A stretch of 34,782 bases of DNA, taken from Nitrosomonas ureae (GTDB taxonomy: Bacteria; Pseudomonadota; Gammaproteobacteria; Burkholderiales; Nitrosomonadaceae). This document shows positions 1 to 8,739 of the stretch, piece after piece (the first letter of the stretch is position 1; every line of letters begins with the position of its first letter). The notes beneath the pieces were generated by a model. That model saw only the letters and a list, made by a program, of their open reading frames with translations, did no database searches and was not told the origin of the DNA. The stretch spans positions 1-34,782 of the forward strand of contig CAMCBD010000022.1 in assembly GCA_945872825.1 (NCBI GenBank), given 5' to 3'. A program made the position numbers and the translations under genes.

Positions 1-79
1 TGGTTTCATCGCCCCGTATCGCAGCCAGCGCTATTTTTGCTTTGAATTCACTGGAATATTGTGTGCGTTTCTTGCTCAT
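1..79 (-). CDS. IS3-family transposase OrfA, N-terminal fragment
   Basis: Only the first 26 codons are present before the window ends. The minus-strand translation starts MSKKRTQYSSEFKAKIALAA, the usual opening of IS3/IS911-type OrfA proteins. These carry a helix-turn-helix that binds the IS ends, and they are joined to the OrfB integrase by programmed frameshifting. The ATG at 79-77 lies inside the IS end described above. Nothing can be said about whether the full element is intact. Confidence 0.8.
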   Translation of the reverse strand, partial: MSKKRTQYSSEFKAKIALAAIRGDET

Positions 80-146
80 GATTATGATCCTCTATAGTGT
101 CCATAACAGAGCTTAACAACCTGTCCAGTTTTGCGGTACCACTTCA
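1..146 (-). mobile_element. IS3-family insertion sequence, left end (partial)
   Basis: This is the outer end of an insertion sequence that runs off the left edge of the window. Read on the minus strand it begins with TGAAGTGGTACCGCAAAACT at position 146, the TG-first end expected of the IS3 family, and the orfA start follows about 65 bases inside. The other window edge carries an IS3 end starting with the same eight bases, TGAAGTGG, at 34637. The bases next to the two ends do not form a matching target duplication, so the two ends need not come from one insertion. The exact tip of the element is inferred from this shared octamer. Confidence 0.8.
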
Positions 147-284
147 GAATTCACGTCCTAAAAATTGCGATAAGTCGACATCAGGAGCTTGTATAGACTT
201 AAGAAATGAAGTAAGTATCTTTCTTGCTTCCAATAAATCACTTTTTTGTACAGAAGTAAGAGATTTGAAACGATCCACACCCAT
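144..284 (-). pseudogene. short frame downstream of rhs, cut by the IS3 end
   Basis: On the minus strand, downstream of the RHS gene, a frame beginning at the ATG at 284 reads MGVDRFKSLTSVQKSDLLEA and continues to ...SQFLGREF. Its stop codon TGA is supplied by the first three bases of the IS3 end at 146-144, so the original frame was probably longer. The same frame is open a further 20 codons upstream (to about 345) without an obvious start codon. I do not recognise the product. Its position directly after a toxin-type RHS gene is where an immunity gene would be expected, but that is speculation. The rest of 147-403 shows no other convincing gene. Confidence 0.25.
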
Positions 285-403
285 ACCAAAATGGCTCAGT
301 GCTCTTGAGGTGTGAACAGTTCTCTCTCGAAGCGTATCAATTCGTTGTCATCATTTGCAAGAACAAAACTGAAGTGTAGAAATTAGCAAAAGTTGATTTA
401 TTT

Positions 404-3400
404 TCAATTTCTTGCGCATAAGCAATTATTTCTGTCGAGTTTTACTTCATAAGGCGGGAAAAATCCTCGCATACTTGATCCTTTGGCAGGATGACCCCAT
501 CGAGATCTGCTCTTTCTCAAGTCAACATGTGTGTGCGGTCCTTCACCATTTGGACCTCGATAACCTTCTTCATACCAACCAACACCTCCAAACAATTCAC
601 TTTCGCTGGCTTGATTTGCTGTTTCTAAATGTGATTGTCCAGTGATTGAGATATCTGCAGCGATTCCTTGTGCATGAGTACTTCTCGATCCAGCTCCATA
701 TTTAGAATTAGATGGCCGATCACCTCCCGTAACCACGATATCTTTATCGCATCCGACTTGGCTATTAAATGTCCATAAAGCCTCCATTACTTCAGGTGAA
801 ACAGAATAATTTCTGGGATTTAAAACACGCAAACCAAACGGATCACCAAACAGAATCGGATTTACTCCAACATAGTTATAGACATTTATTCCCCCCGCCA
901 ACCCAATCGGATCAGGGCTGATGTACCGTCCGGTCTCCGGCTCATAATAGCGGAAATAATTGTAGTGAAGATTGGTTTCCTTATCAAAATACTGGCCTGG
1001 GAATCGTGGATGATATTCAAATAACTGACTGTTGCCATCCGGGTCTTCGTCGGGCAGGTTGGTGCCGAAGGGATGGGTGTTTTCCCAGCGCCAGACCGGG
1101 GTGTTGCTCTGATTCATAATCACTCTCGGGGTGTTGAGGTGATCGGCGTGGATAAAGTAAACCAGGATCGGGCTGGTCGCTGTGGCTTTCCGGATCACGG
1201 CCACCGGAATATCTTCCAGCCAGATGGTTTCTTGCCGAACCAGCCAGTCGTCTGTTGGTGTGGTTGTGGGTGCGTTGTCTCGGTATTCCCCAATTAATCG
1301 CCCGGCTGGATCATAGAAAAAGAAAAACTTCGAACTCAATGGACCATTTTTGGTGATGCGCTGATCCAGGGCGTTGGTTTTGTACGTGTGCGTTTTGGCG
1401 TTCTTGACGGTTGTCGAGAGCTTGCCCGCGGCATTCCAGGTAAAGGTGGTGGCGCCGTCGCTCAACGGATTACCCGCTGCGTCAAAGCTGTAAGTTTTGG
1501 TAACCGGGCCTGCCACATTGAGTAAACGATTACTATCCGTTGCCACGGTATACGGATAAATGGTGCTGCTCGCCTGAGCATTGGCGCGATTGCTGTTGGC
1601 GTCATACCCCCAGAGTTTGAATCCAGTGTTGTCCGATTGGCTGATCAGGCGATCCAACCCGTCATAATCATAGGTGCGGTTATACACTGGGTTGGTGTCA
1701 GTCGTTTGCGTGATGCGGCTGGCGGCATCATAGGTGAGCGTGCGGGTGTCGCTGCCTACGCGATGGGTTTTGAGTCGGCCATCGGAGTCGAAACTGCGTG
1801 TATACGCCTGGTTATTTCCCCACACCCAGCTTTTGGGTTCACCAAAAGGTTGATAAGTGATATTGCTCAGTAGCAGATTACCATTGACACGGATCTCAAC
1901 CGGGCGGCCATCGGCGCCATAGGTGGTGCTGACTTGCGTGCCTGAGGGATAAGTCGTTTGACTCAGACGGCCAAAACTGTCGTATTGGTAGCCCAGTGTC
2001 TGGGTGTAATTGATGGTACCGATCTTGGCAATTTGGGTCTTTGTGAGCAGACGGCCATGTAGGTCATAGCTATAGCCGGTAGAGCCGGATTCATCCGTCA
2101 TGCCGGTCAGGCGCCCGATGCCATTTGTGCCCGTGTCGTAGCTCCAGATCAGTGCGATTGTGCCAGGAATTCCGGCCACCGTGGTATGAGTACGCTTGGT
2201 CGGGCGATTGAGCGCGTCCCAGGTATACGTATGTTTGACACCTCTCGCATCGGTGACGGTCTTGAGATTACCGGCGGTGTCATAGGTGTAGGTAATCGTG
2301 CCGCGATCGGCTGAGATTTCCTGGGTCATATCGCCAAAGCTGTTGACCGTGTAAGAGGTGGCAATATCTCGTGGATCGGATACTTGCGTGATCTGATCGA
2401 GCGCATCCAGAGTTTGCCGGGTATGGCCATTAGCCGGATCAATGGATTCTTTGAGGCGATTAAGCGTATCAAACTGATTGGCAACGGTATGCAGCAAAGG
2501 ATTGGTGATTTGCTTCAGATTGCCTTGCGCATCGTATTGGTACTGGGTGGTCTGGCTTTGTGCGCCGACGTCTTTCCACAGACGGCTTAAGGCATCGAAT
2601 TCGCGTTGTTGGGTTTTTGTCAGATTATTAAGCGGATCGAACAATTCTTCCTTGGTGCGATTACCCATAGCGTCCAGCGTGTAGTGCACGCGATTGCCGA
2701 GATTATCCGCAATATCGGTCAAACGATGCGCGGCATCGTAGGTATAGCTCAAGAAACTGTTATCCGGCAAAATGATTTTTTTGACTTGTCCTACGCTGTC
2801 GTACTGGTAGCCGGTAATTTCTGTGCCGCTGGTACGTGATAGCAATCGTTGACGAGCATCGTAAGTCAGTATTGTTGTAAGACCATTCGGATCGATAATT
2901 TCTTCCGGTTGGCCATGGGCGTTATAACGGGTGATTTGCGTGATATGACCCAATGCATTGGTAATACTCGCGGCTTGTGCACGGCAACCTTTGTGACCGC
3001 CGACACAAACCGTATCGGGCGCGTAATAATCGGTGGTGGTGATGTCGGTCACATCGGTGCGCGGGCCGTTCTCAGTTTTTTGCAAAATCACGCCGGGAAT
3101 GCTGGGGTGATAACTATAACTGGTATTCCACGTGCGTGTGGTGTTGGTGGCAGTGTCTTTAATGCGAAACTGTGTGACGTTACCATGAGTATCATACACA
3201 TAGCTGGTTTCGCGCTTGGATTCAGCGATGAGCGCGGGTAGCCGAAAACTGGCGTGCCAGGTCGTGAGGATTTTACGCTCGCTGCTGTTGGCGGCTGGCG
3301 TGTAACCACTCACATCGCCCGGACAAGCACTGCTTGAACTCAAACCTTCAACCCGGGCGATTTCCAGGTTCCGGGTCAGATCATACGCATAGCAGGTTTT

Positions 3401-4858
3401 ATTGCCATTGAAGTCGGCGCGGCTGGCGACATTGCCGTTTGCATCATAGGTTGTTGCACTGGAAGCAGCACTACAACCCGAGCCGGCCGGTTGCGATTGG
3501 CCGGTGCTTTTGGCGACACCCAGAATGGTTTGGAAGGTGTGCGTGTATTGACTATTCAGCGGATCAGTAACGATAGTGTTGCTGCCATCGGCGCTGTAGC
3601 CTAGCACATACCGGTCAGCACCACCCGCATGTTCGGTCACCACCGCACGGCCTTGCGTATCATACGTATAAGTCGCATAGCGCACGCCGTTTTCATCGGT
3701 GATCCCGGTCAGCGTATTGGGTAAATTGGCTCCGCCGGCGATGTAGATAGATTCGTTGTAGTGGTAGGTGCGGGTTTTGGCGTCGGGAGTGATCACCGAA
3801 GCAAGATTGCCAGCAGAGTCATAAGTATATTGATAGACACCATTTGCCGGATCGGTCATCGTATTGATGCGGCTGGAACCATCGTAGGTGAAGCTTAATG
3901 CGCGCCCGGTATCGTCGGTTACGGTACTTAGGCGGGCATTGGTATCGTAGCCTAGCGTTTGTGTGCGCCCATTACGATTGATGATGGATAATAGCTTGCC
4001 AGAAGTATTGTAGGTTTCTATCGTGTCGTCAGAAGTGATCAGTTGCCAGCCGCTTCCACCAGCCATTTGAGTTAGCGTATCCCCGCCTGCCTGTTGATTG
4101 ACCCAAACTGAGCCAGTCAGTCGAAAATAAGCTAATTTCCCGTCAGGGCGTGTGGCAGTGATTGTTTCTGAATTTACAAACAAATTGCGATTAAAAGTAT
4201 GACTCCAGGCAGAACCTATTTCTGCGCCGCCAGATAAACCTTTAGCGTTGTAGTAGCGGGAGAAACTTAAACCACCAGAGGATGCAATGTCGACTTCTTC
4301 AGCATATTTGTTGCCGGTAGCAGTATTGACTGGATTTCCTACGCATGATCCTAGTTGTGGTTGGCCGGAATTGGCGCCTTTGTCTGGAATGATGTTGGGA
4401 GTATTGCAAATTGTTTCGCTGGTAATTACAGCCGATGGGAAATCCCCGATATTGCAGACAGGATAAGCCGAAGTTACATTATTTACAGTACCTATAGCCC
4501 TAGGAACGGAAGGCCCCATATATTGGGAAATCTTTGCAGAGCAAAAATAACCAGAAACTGGGCCAGATGAAATTGGATAACCATTCTGATCAACAGGAGT
4601 AGTCAAAATCTCTAGGATATTCGAAATTGCTGGACTTAAAAGAAAATTATAGGGGCTACTGATTAATCCACTAGCTACCGCATGTATGGCGTATTCGCAA
4701 GCAGACTGTGGGGATGATTTGTAAAAATTAGGCGGACCAATAGATATTGCAATAGGCCCATGCTCAAACCCATATACACTCGCATTACCGATAGAAAACA
4801 GGAAAAGAAGACCCATCAATAGTTGTTTCGACTTATTGCAAACAAAATTCCCCATCAT
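404..4858 (-). CDS. secreted RHS/YD-repeat protein with C-terminal M15-like peptidase toxin domain
   Basis: This is a 1484-residue protein. I chose the ATG at 4858 because AAGGGG lies six bases before it and a signal peptide follows at once (about residues 2-28, LLMGLLFLFSIGNASVYG). The frame is open 23 codons further upstream. An RHS N-terminal motif (GNPVNTATGNKY) is followed by roughly 1000 residues of YD repeats (many GxxxxxxYD units), which in this family build a hollow beta-shell. The core ends with the RHS landmark DPIGLAGGINVYNYVGVNP and DPFGL. The 141-residue tail (about 1344-1484) carries STHAQGIAADI and GPHTHVDLR. These match the zinc-site pattern HxxxxxxD...HxH of M15 D,D-peptidases (His1395, Asp1402, His1442, His1444), so the tail is probably a peptidoglycan hydrolase. 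There is no PAAR domain, so export is by signal peptide and not obviously by type VI secretion. Both ends of the gene look more AT-rich than the core. Confidence 0.88.
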   Translation of the reverse strand: MMGNFVCNKSKQLLMGLLFLFSIGNASVYGFEHGPIAISIGPPNFYKSSPQSACEYAIHAVASGLISSPYNFLLSPAISNILEILTTPVDQNGYPISSGPVSGYFCSAKISQYMGPSVPRAIGTVNNVTSAYPVCNIGDFPSAVITSETICNTPNIIPDKGANSGQPQLGSCVGNPVNTATGNKYAEEVDIASSGGLSFSRYYNAKGLSGGAEIGSAWSHTFNRNLFVNSETITATRPDGKLAYFRLTGSVWVNQQAGGDTLTQMAGGSGWQLITSDDTIETYNTSGKLLSIINRNGRTQTLGYDTNARLSTVTDDTGRALSFTYDGSSRINTMTDPANGVYQYTYDSAGNLASVITPDAKTRTYHYNESIYIAGGANLPNTLTGITDENGVRYATYTYDTQGRAVVTEHAGGADRYVLGYSADGSNTIVTDPLNSQYTHTFQTILGVAKSTGQSQPAGSGCSAASSATTYDANGNVASRADFNGNKTCYAYDLTRNLEIARVEGLSSSSACPGDVSGYTPAANSSERKILTTWHASFRLPALIAESKRETSYVYDTHGNVTQFRIKDTATNTTRTWNTSYSYHPSIPGVILQKTENGPRTDVTDITTTDYYAPDTVCVGGHKGCRAQAASITNALGHITQITRYNAHGQPEEIIDPNGLTTILTYDARQRLLSRTSGTEITGYQYDSVGQVKKIILPDNSFLSYTYDAAHRLTDIADNLGNRVHYTLDAMGNRTKEELFDPLNNLTKTQQREFDALSRLWKDVGAQSQTTQYQYDAQGNLKQITNPLLHTVANQFDTLNRLKESIDPANGHTRQTLDALDQITQVSDPRDIATSYTVNSFGDMTQEISADRGTITYTYDTAGNLKTVTDARGVKHTYTWDALNRPTKRTHTTVAGIPGTIALIWSYDTGTNGIGRLTGMTDESGSTGYSYDLHGRLLTKTQIAKIGTINYTQTLGYQYDSFGRLSQTTYPSGTQVSTTYGADGRPVEIRVNGNLLLSNITYQPFGEPKSWVWGNNQAYTRSFDSDGRLKTHRVGSDTRTLTYDAASRITQTTDTNPVYNRTYDYDGLDRLISQSDNTGFKLWGYDANSNRANAQASSTIYPYTVATDSNRLLNVAGPVTKTYSFDAAGNPLSDGATTFTWNAAGKLSTTVKNAKTHTYKTNALDQRITKNGPLSSKFFFFYDPAGRLIGEYRDNAPTTTPTDDWLVRQETIWLEDIPVAVIRKATATSPILVYFIHADHLNTPRVIMNQSNTPVWRWENTHPFGTNLPDEDPDGNSQLFEYHPRFPGQYFDKETNLHYNYFRYYEPETGRYISPDPIGLAGGINVYNYVGVNPILFGDPFGLRVLNPRNYSVSPEVMEALWTFNSQVGCDKDIVVTGGDRPSNSKYGAGSRSTHAQGIAADISITGQSHLETANQASESELFGGVGWYEEGYRGPNGEGPHTHVDLRKSRSRWGHPAKGSSMRGFFPPYEVKLDRNNCLCARN

Positions 4859-5280
4859 AACTATCCCCTTAACAACTGTTGATCGGCTATTGCTACGGTT
4901 GGTGAAACAATTGCATACACCTCTCACAGAATAGTAAGCAGTGAAACTGTTAAAGTATTACAAGCGTTTGAAGTATCTATGAATGAATTGCAAGATAGTA
5001 AAAAGCAAGAAATCTTATGACCATTTCTCTCAATCAAAACGCTAAATAGCACCCCATTTACCCGCTATTTCTTAAATTTCCTTCAACAGATTTATCCTTT
5101 AATGGACTAGATAACTTGAATCACCTATCCTTGAGAAGAAGGATAGATATTTCAATTTATCTTCGTATTGGAAAAAACTTCTAAAAAATGCCATTTTTAA
5201 TAAAAATACAGTGCAGCCTGCACATTAATTTGGCAGAATTAGGCTATTTGAAATAACCTTTCACTAACCGGGGAAATGAA
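4859..5280. other. divergent intergenic region between rhs and gdhA
   Basis: This is an AT-rich stretch of about 420 bases between the divergent starts of the RHS gene and gdhA, so it must hold both promoters. I see no coding frame with a credible start. A small hairpin lies at 5125-5146, with arms ctatcctt and aaggatag around a 6-base loop. It is in the gdhA leader and has no T-run, so its role is unknown. A clear ribosome binding site (cggggaaatgaa) precedes the gdhA ATG. Confidence 0.5.
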
Positions 5281-6624
5281 ATGAAATATAAGAGCCTTCA
5301 GGAGTTCAGCGCGTATGTGGCTGAGCGTAATCCTAACCAACCAGAGTACATGCAGGCGGTTACTGAGGTCGTGGAGAGTTTGTGGCCTTTTATTATGGAA
5401 CATCCACGTTATGCGGAACACGGCTTGCTGGATCGCTTGGTCGAGCCGGAGCGGGTAATTATATTTCGTGTGTCCTGGGTTGATGATCATGGTGAAGTCA
5501 AAGTCAATCGCGGTTACCGGATACAACACAGTTCTTCCATCGGTCCCTACAAAGGCGGTGTCCGGTTTCACCCTTCGGTTAATTTGTCGATTCTTAAATT
5601 TCTGGCGTTTGAGCAGACCTTCAAGAATGCATTGACGACGCTGCCGATGGGTGGCGGTAAAGGGGGTTCCGATTTTGATCCGAAAGGAAAAAGCCCCGGC
5701 GAAGTTATGCGCTTCTGTCAGGCTTTTATGAGTGAATTGTTTCGTCATATCGGCTCGGATACCGACGTTCCAGCCGGAGATATCGGCGTGGGCGGGCGTG
5801 AAGTCGGATTCATGGCGGGCATGATGAAAAAGTTATCCAATCGCGCGGATTGTGTGTTTACCGGGAAAGGGCTGAGTTTTGGCGGATCACTGATACGTCC
5901 GGAAGCGACCGGTTACGGCACGGTGTATTTCGCTCAGGAAGTATTGAAGCATGCCGGACGTTCTCTGGAAGGCATGCGCGTTTCTGTTTCCGGTTCGGGC
6001 AATGTGGCCCAATTTGCCGTGGAAAAGGCAATGGCAAAAGGCGCCAAGGTGGTTACCGTATCCGATTCGAGCGGCACGATCGTGGATGAAGCTGGCTTTA
6101 CCCCGGAAAAACTGGCGATTCTGGCCGAAGTGAAGAATCATTTGTATGCGCGCCTGGATGAATATGCCAAACGTGTCAATGTGACTTACCTGCCGGGCGC
6201 AAAACCTTGGCATGTGCCGGTGCAAGTGGCATTGCCATGCGCGACACAAAATGAAGTCAATGGCGAGGATGCGCAAACCTTGGTTAAAAATGGCGTTATT
6301 TGTGTTGCCGAAGGGGCAAACATGCCATCGACTGCGGAAGCCGTCGAATGTTTTATCCACAACAAGGTACTCTACGCGCCGGGTAAAGCGAGTAACGCAG
6401 GCGGTGTGGCAACATCAGGGCTGGAAATGAGCCAAAATGCAATGCGCATGTCCTGGACACGAGAAGAAGTCGATGCACGCTTGCAGGAAATTATGCAGGC
6501 CATTCATAAATCCTGCCTGAAGTACGGTACCAAACCCGATGGCAGCGTTAATTATGTGGATGGCGCCAATATCGCTGGTTTTGTTAAAGTGGCCGAAGCC
6601 ATGCTGGGTCAGGGCGTCATCTGA
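5281..6624 (+). CDS. gdhA: NADP-specific glutamate dehydrogenase
   Basis: A 447-residue cytoplasmic enzyme with the length of Escherichia coli GdhA. It aminates 2-oxoglutarate with ammonium and NADPH to give glutamate, a direct entry of ammonium into carbon skeletons. The substrate-binding and catalytic lysine region PMGGGKGGSDFDPKG is at about residues 122-136. The dinucleotide-binding Rossmann motif SGSGNVAQFAVEKA is near residue 240, and the C-terminal part with GKASNAGGVATSGLEM is intact. The start is supported by the purine-rich site GGGGAAATGAA immediately upstream. The gene stands alone: rhs diverges from it and a perfect hairpin follows at 6684. For an ammonium-rich lifestyle the low-affinity GDH route makes sense, but that link is an inference. 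Confidence 0.97.
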   Translation: MKYKSLQEFSAYVAERNPNQPEYMQAVTEVVESLWPFIMEHPRYAEHGLLDRLVEPERVIIFRVSWVDDHGEVKVNRGYRIQHSSSIGPYKGGVRFHPSVNLSILKFLAFEQTFKNALTTLPMGGGKGGSDFDPKGKSPGEVMRFCQAFMSELFRHIGSDTDVPAGDIGVGGREVGFMAGMMKKLSNRADCVFTGKGLSFGGSLIRPEATGYGTVYFAQEVLKHAGRSLEGMRVSVSGSGNVAQFAVEKAMAKGAKVVTVSDSSGTIVDEAGFTPEKLAILAEVKNHLYARLDEYAKRVNVTYLPGAKPWHVPVQVALPCATQNEVNGEDAQTLVKNGVICVAEGANMPSTAEAVECFIHNKVLYAPGKASNAGGVATSGLEMSQNAMRMSWTREEVDARLQEIMQAIHKSCLKYGTKPDGSVNYVDGANIAGFVKVAEAMLGQGVI

Positions 6625-6683
6625 TTGCTATTGCCGGTTTATAGACTGGTCGTTAAAATTTCACATAAACTTGAAGCATGACA

Positions 6684-6716
6684 CCGGATTATCGCAGCGC
6701 TGCTGCGATAATCCGG
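6684..6716 (+). terminator. perfect 15-bp hairpin after gdhA
   Basis: The arms ccggattatcgcagc (6684-6698) and gctgcgataatccgg (6702-6716) pair perfectly around a 3-base loop, 60 bases after the gdhA stop and about 65 bases before the ATG of the transglycosylase gene. No T-run follows on either strand, so it is not a textbook intrinsic terminator. It could instead stabilise the gdhA transcript end. Confidence 0.55.
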
Positions 6717-6781
6717 ATTGATTGCAGAGTGCTTGTTTCCGTCTTTTTATTGTAATCCCCATTCGTTGTACCTTATTAGCT

Positions 6782-8698
6782 ATGAGAAATTACCTTTTTG
6801 GATTAATCCTTTTAGCTTATGCTGGAACACTATCAGCAAACCAGGACAGCGATTTTCTTGCCGCCCGGCAAGCATTTCAGGCTGGCGATGCGAAGCGCTT
6901 AGACGATTTCGCTAGACGGCTGCAACGCCACGCGTTATGGCCTTATGTGGAATATTATCAATTCCGCATGGTGTTGCAAACGAACGATATCGCAACGATC
7001 AGAAATTTTTTGCAGCGGCACGAAGGCAGTCTGGTTGCAGATCGATTACGGGCTGATTGGCTCAAGACGCTGGGCAAAAATCAACAGTGGCAGCTTTTTG
7101 ACGTTGAATACCCACTGCTGGTTAATAAGGATACCGAGCTATTGTGCTATCACTATCAGCGCCGTCTGATTACCCAGGATAAAACGGCGCTGACGGATGC
7201 GCGGTCATTATGGTCTACACCTACCAGCATGCCGGATAGCTGCACGCCCGTCTTTCAGGCACTTATTTCCAGCGGGCAGATTTCTCAGCAAGATATCTGG
7301 ACCCGGATCCGGGCTGCGCTGGAAGAAGGTCAAACCGCTGTGGCCACACATGTTAATCGTTATTTAACTGGCAACGATGCGCTGAACAGTGCCGATTTGA
7401 ATAATGCCGCGAAGAATCCGCAGCGTTACCTGGAGACGCTGAAAAGTAAAATCAAGACGCGCAGTGACCGTGAGATTGTCCTATTTGCATTACTGCGCTT
7501 GCTGCGCAATGACACCAACCAAGCTTATGTACATTGGCTAAAAATAAAAGATCAGCTCACCGCATCGGATCGGTCTTATTTCCTCGGAAGACTGGGATAT
7601 CGGGCCGCAATGCGGCATGATTCCCGTGCACTGGATTGGTTCAGGGAAGCGCAAAATACCGCGCAACCTTATCCGCCCTCGGACACCGTGCTCGCCTGGC
7701 AGGCGCGTGCCGCATTGCGGGATACCAACTGGGATGAAGTCCTGAGAACCATCAACAGATTGTCACCAGCCGAGCAGCAGGTTGATACTTGGCGTTACTG
7801 GAAAGCCCGCGCATTAAAAGCAAAAGGGGAGGCGTTGGATGCGCATAACATTCTTATTCCGCTCAGCGATGAGCACAGTTTTTATGGTCAACTGGCAAGA
7901 GAGGAACTGGGTACCATGCTCAGCATTGCGGACAAAACTTATCGCGTCAGCAGCGGCGAAGTATCCGCAATGGACCGCAAACCAGGCATACAACGTGCCT
8001 TGGCTTTTTCCCGTATGAGTTTACGTACCGAAGCCTACCGTGAATGGAGCTGGACCGTCCGCAATTTTAGCGACCCGGAGTTACTGGCTGCAGCAGAAGT
8101 AGCTCGCCGCCACGGCATGTATGATCGTGCAATTAACACGGCAAACCGGACCGTATCGCAGCATGATTTTAGTCTGCGCTTTTTGTCACCACACCGGGAA
8201 ACGCTCAAAAAGGTTTTGCGGCAACATGAACTGGATGAAGCCTGGGTCTATGGTTTGATCCGGCAGGAAAGCCGTTTCATCGCGGATATCAAATCCCATG
8301 CCGGAGCAGCAGGGCTGATGCAACTGATGCCAGCTACTGCCGAATGGGTTGCCAAGCAATTGGGCATACAAAATTTCCGCCAGAATATCGTGGTGGATGT
8401 GAATACCAATCTGCAATTGGGTACGTATTATCTCAAGCATGTGCTCGGTACGCTGGATAATCAGCCACTACTGGCTTCAGCCGCCTATAATGCCGGGCCA
8501 GGACGAGCCAGGCGCTGGCGCGATAATACCGTGCCGCTGGAAGGTGCAATTTATGCTGAGACGATTCCTTTTAATGAAACCCGCGATTACGTCAAAAAGG
8601 TCCTGAAGAACTCGATGTATTACGCCAAGGTTCTGGATCATGGGCAGGATTCGCCAACGCTTAAGCAGCGTCTGGGTGTCGTGCGGGCGGCGAAATAA
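6782..8698 (+). CDS. slt: soluble lytic murein transglycosylase (Slt70 family)
   Basis: A 638-residue periplasmic enzyme that cleaves the glycan strand of peptidoglycan between N-acetylmuramic acid and N-acetylglucosamine, forming the 1,6-anhydro product. The start is placed at the ATG at 6782 because a signal peptide follows immediately (MRNYLFGLILLAYAGTLSA, cut before NQD). The frame can also be extended to a TTG at 6722. The long middle part is alpha-helical and superhelical, the doughnut domain of Slt70. The catalytic domain at about residues 485-610 has RQESRF, with the catalytic glutamate at residue 496, then GAAGLMQLMPATA and AAYNAGPGRARRW, all diagnostic of this family. The length matches Slt70 homologues. 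cca follows after 41 bases and is probably co-transcribed. Confidence 0.94.
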   Translation: MRNYLFGLILLAYAGTLSANQDSDFLAARQAFQAGDAKRLDDFARRLQRHALWPYVEYYQFRMVLQTNDIATIRNFLQRHEGSLVADRLRADWLKTLGKNQQWQLFDVEYPLLVNKDTELLCYHYQRRLITQDKTALTDARSLWSTPTSMPDSCTPVFQALISSGQISQQDIWTRIRAALEEGQTAVATHVNRYLTGNDALNSADLNNAAKNPQRYLETLKSKIKTRSDREIVLFALLRLLRNDTNQAYVHWLKIKDQLTASDRSYFLGRLGYRAAMRHDSRALDWFREAQNTAQPYPPSDTVLAWQARAALRDTNWDEVLRTINRLSPAEQQVDTWRYWKARALKAKGEALDAHNILIPLSDEHSFYGQLAREELGTMLSIADKTYRVSSGEVSAMDRKPGIQRALAFSRMSLRTEAYREWSWTVRNFSDPELLAAAEVARRHGMYDRAINTANRTVSQHDFSLRFLSPHRETLKKVLRQHELDEAWVYGLIRQESRFIADIKSHAGAAGLMQLMPATAEWVAKQLGIQNFRQNIVVDVNTNLQLGTYYLKHVLGTLDNQPLLASAAYNAGPGRARRWRDNTVPLEGAIYAETIPFNETRDYVKKVLKNSMYYAKVLDHGQDSPTLKQRLGVVRAAK

Positions 8699-8739
8699 CG
8701 GTTGGTTAAATTTTCATGCATGCAGCGGTAGAGTAGATA

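Noticed and set aside
2849..3241. 130-codon plus-strand frame opposite the RHS gene
   Set aside because: It is the antisense of regular YD repeats, with no ribosome binding site and no domain. Repetitive coding sequence readily gives long shadow frames.
5125..5146. Hairpin upstream of gdhA as a terminator or riboswitch
   Set aside because: It is only 8 base pairs, has no T-run, and no conserved riboswitch core is visible. It is mentioned in the intergenic entry only.
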